A stretch of DNA of 35,726 bases from the NCBI RefSeq assembly GCF_001423745.1, contig NZ_LMPC01000019.1, positions 1-35,726 of the forward strand, in the 5' to 3' direction. Positions within the stretch are counted from its first letter, which is position 1. Every line of letters starts with the position of its first letter. Source of the stretch: Arthrobacter sp. Leaf337 (GTDB lineage: Bacteria; Actinomycetota; Actinomycetes; Actinomycetales; Micrococcaceae). Position numbers and translations under genes: made by a program. The notes under the pieces are model-generated. The model ran no database searches. It had not been told where the DNA came from and saw nothing but the letters and a program-made list of their open reading frames with translations. Shown here one piece after another: positions 35,502 to 35,726 of this stretch.

Positions 35502-35544
35502 CACGACGCCGGGCGGCCGCCATAAGCTGCCGCCCGTCGTCGTG
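35502..35544 (+). terminator. Hairpin after glyA
   Basis: CACGACG-N2-GGGCGGC pairs with GCCGCCC-N2-CGTCGTG in an almost continuous 16-bp stem with an 11-base loop (one mismatch pair). It is followed by TATCCGG, no T-run. It probably ends or attenuates the gcvH-glyA transcript before sdaA. Confidence 0.75.
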
Positions 35545-35636
35545 TATCCGGCAGCGCGCCGCCGACCGGTTGGTGCGCGGCCTTCCGGCAGGACCATCTG
35601 CCGGACCACTGTTAGACCTAGTTAGGAACCCCGGCC

Positions 35637-35726
35637 ATGGCTGTTGGTGTCTTTGATCTTTTTTCCATCGGGATTGGGCCGTCGAGTTCGCATACGGTGG
35701 GTCCGATGCGTGCTGCGGCGGTGTTC
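35637..35726 (+). CDS. sdaA: L-serine ammonia-lyase (N-terminal fragment)
   Basis: The last 30 codons of the window read [20 protein letters not shown] near the start of the protein, the signature N-terminus of the single-chain iron-sulfur L-serine dehydratase, which converts serine to pyruvate and ammonia. The ATG at 35637 has AGGAA eight bases upstream. The gene runs off the window edge. Codon use (GGT, TTT, CTT) is less GC-biased than in glyA. With gcvPTH and glyA before it, the cluster can turn glycine into pyruvate. Confidence 0.93.
   Translation, partial: MAVGVFDLFSIGIGPSSSHTVGPMRAAAVF

Overview
The window is a high-GC actinobacterial chromosome segment. The 5S rRNA tail, protein sequences, codon bias and gene content (DUF4193, DUF4032, UgpC/MsiK-type ATPase, tandem glycine riboswitch on gcvP) point to Micrococcaceae, most likely Arthrobacter or Pseudarthrobacter. 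This assignment rests on recognition, not on a database search. Most of the window is ordinary core and metabolic DNA; I see no phage, transposase, integrase or CRISPR array.

Layout. (1) 1-1178: 3' end of a 5S rRNA gene with its terminator, then an SRPBCC protein overlapped by a GNAT acetyltransferase. (2) 1189-10512: a maltodextrin locus. A LacI regulator and a GH13 alpha-glucosidase (minus strand) diverge from malE-malF-malG and a second GH13 amylase/neopullulanase-like enzyme (plus strand). Two LacI-type operators lie in the divergent promoter region, and a strong hairpin separates malE from malF. (3) 10547-13346: an FAD-linked glycolate/lactate oxidase-type enzyme convergent with a DUF4032 protein that carries kinase-like motifs. 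(4) 13464-17114: a UgpC/MsiK-type sugar-transport ATPase, probably the missing motor of MalEFG, followed upstream by otsB-otsA for trehalose synthesis. (5) 17295-18419: a membrane-anchored DsbA-like thioredoxin-fold protein, a terminator and tRNA-Thr(TGT). (6) 18634-22268: small accessory-looking genes: a four-helix membrane protein divergent from an ArsR-rhodanese fusion with two matching operators, a GyrI-like protein, a possible gene remnant, a 77-residue hypothetical, DUF4193, and a secreted AMIN-like protein. (7) 22332-26679: an agmatine/polyamine operon (aguB-aguA-APC permease) behind a 25-bp palindrome, divergent from dps. (8) 26782-29001: a DHA2-type drug exporter divergent from its TetR repressor, with a 28-bp operator. 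(9) 29157-35726: a tandem glycine riboswitch controlling gcvP-gcvT, a palindromic intergenic repeat, gcvH-glyA, and the start of sdaA cut by the window edge.

How it fits together. The glycine block converts glycine to 5,10-methylene-THF (GcvPTH), joins that with another glycine to make serine (GlyA), and deaminates serine to pyruvate (SdaA): a glycine-disposal route switched on by glycine. The maltose block imports and hydrolyses maltodextrins; the shared ATPase and trehalose genes next door link sugar import to the compatible solute. The most distinctive points are the ArsR-rhodanese regulator whose only two cysteines sit in the rhodanese loop, the kinase-like motif set in DUF4032, the repeat tracts inside the second GH13 gene (one of which could fuse it to the next gene by loss of a single unit), a probable leaderless alpha-glucosidase mRNA, and the palindromic repeat between gcvT and gcvH.
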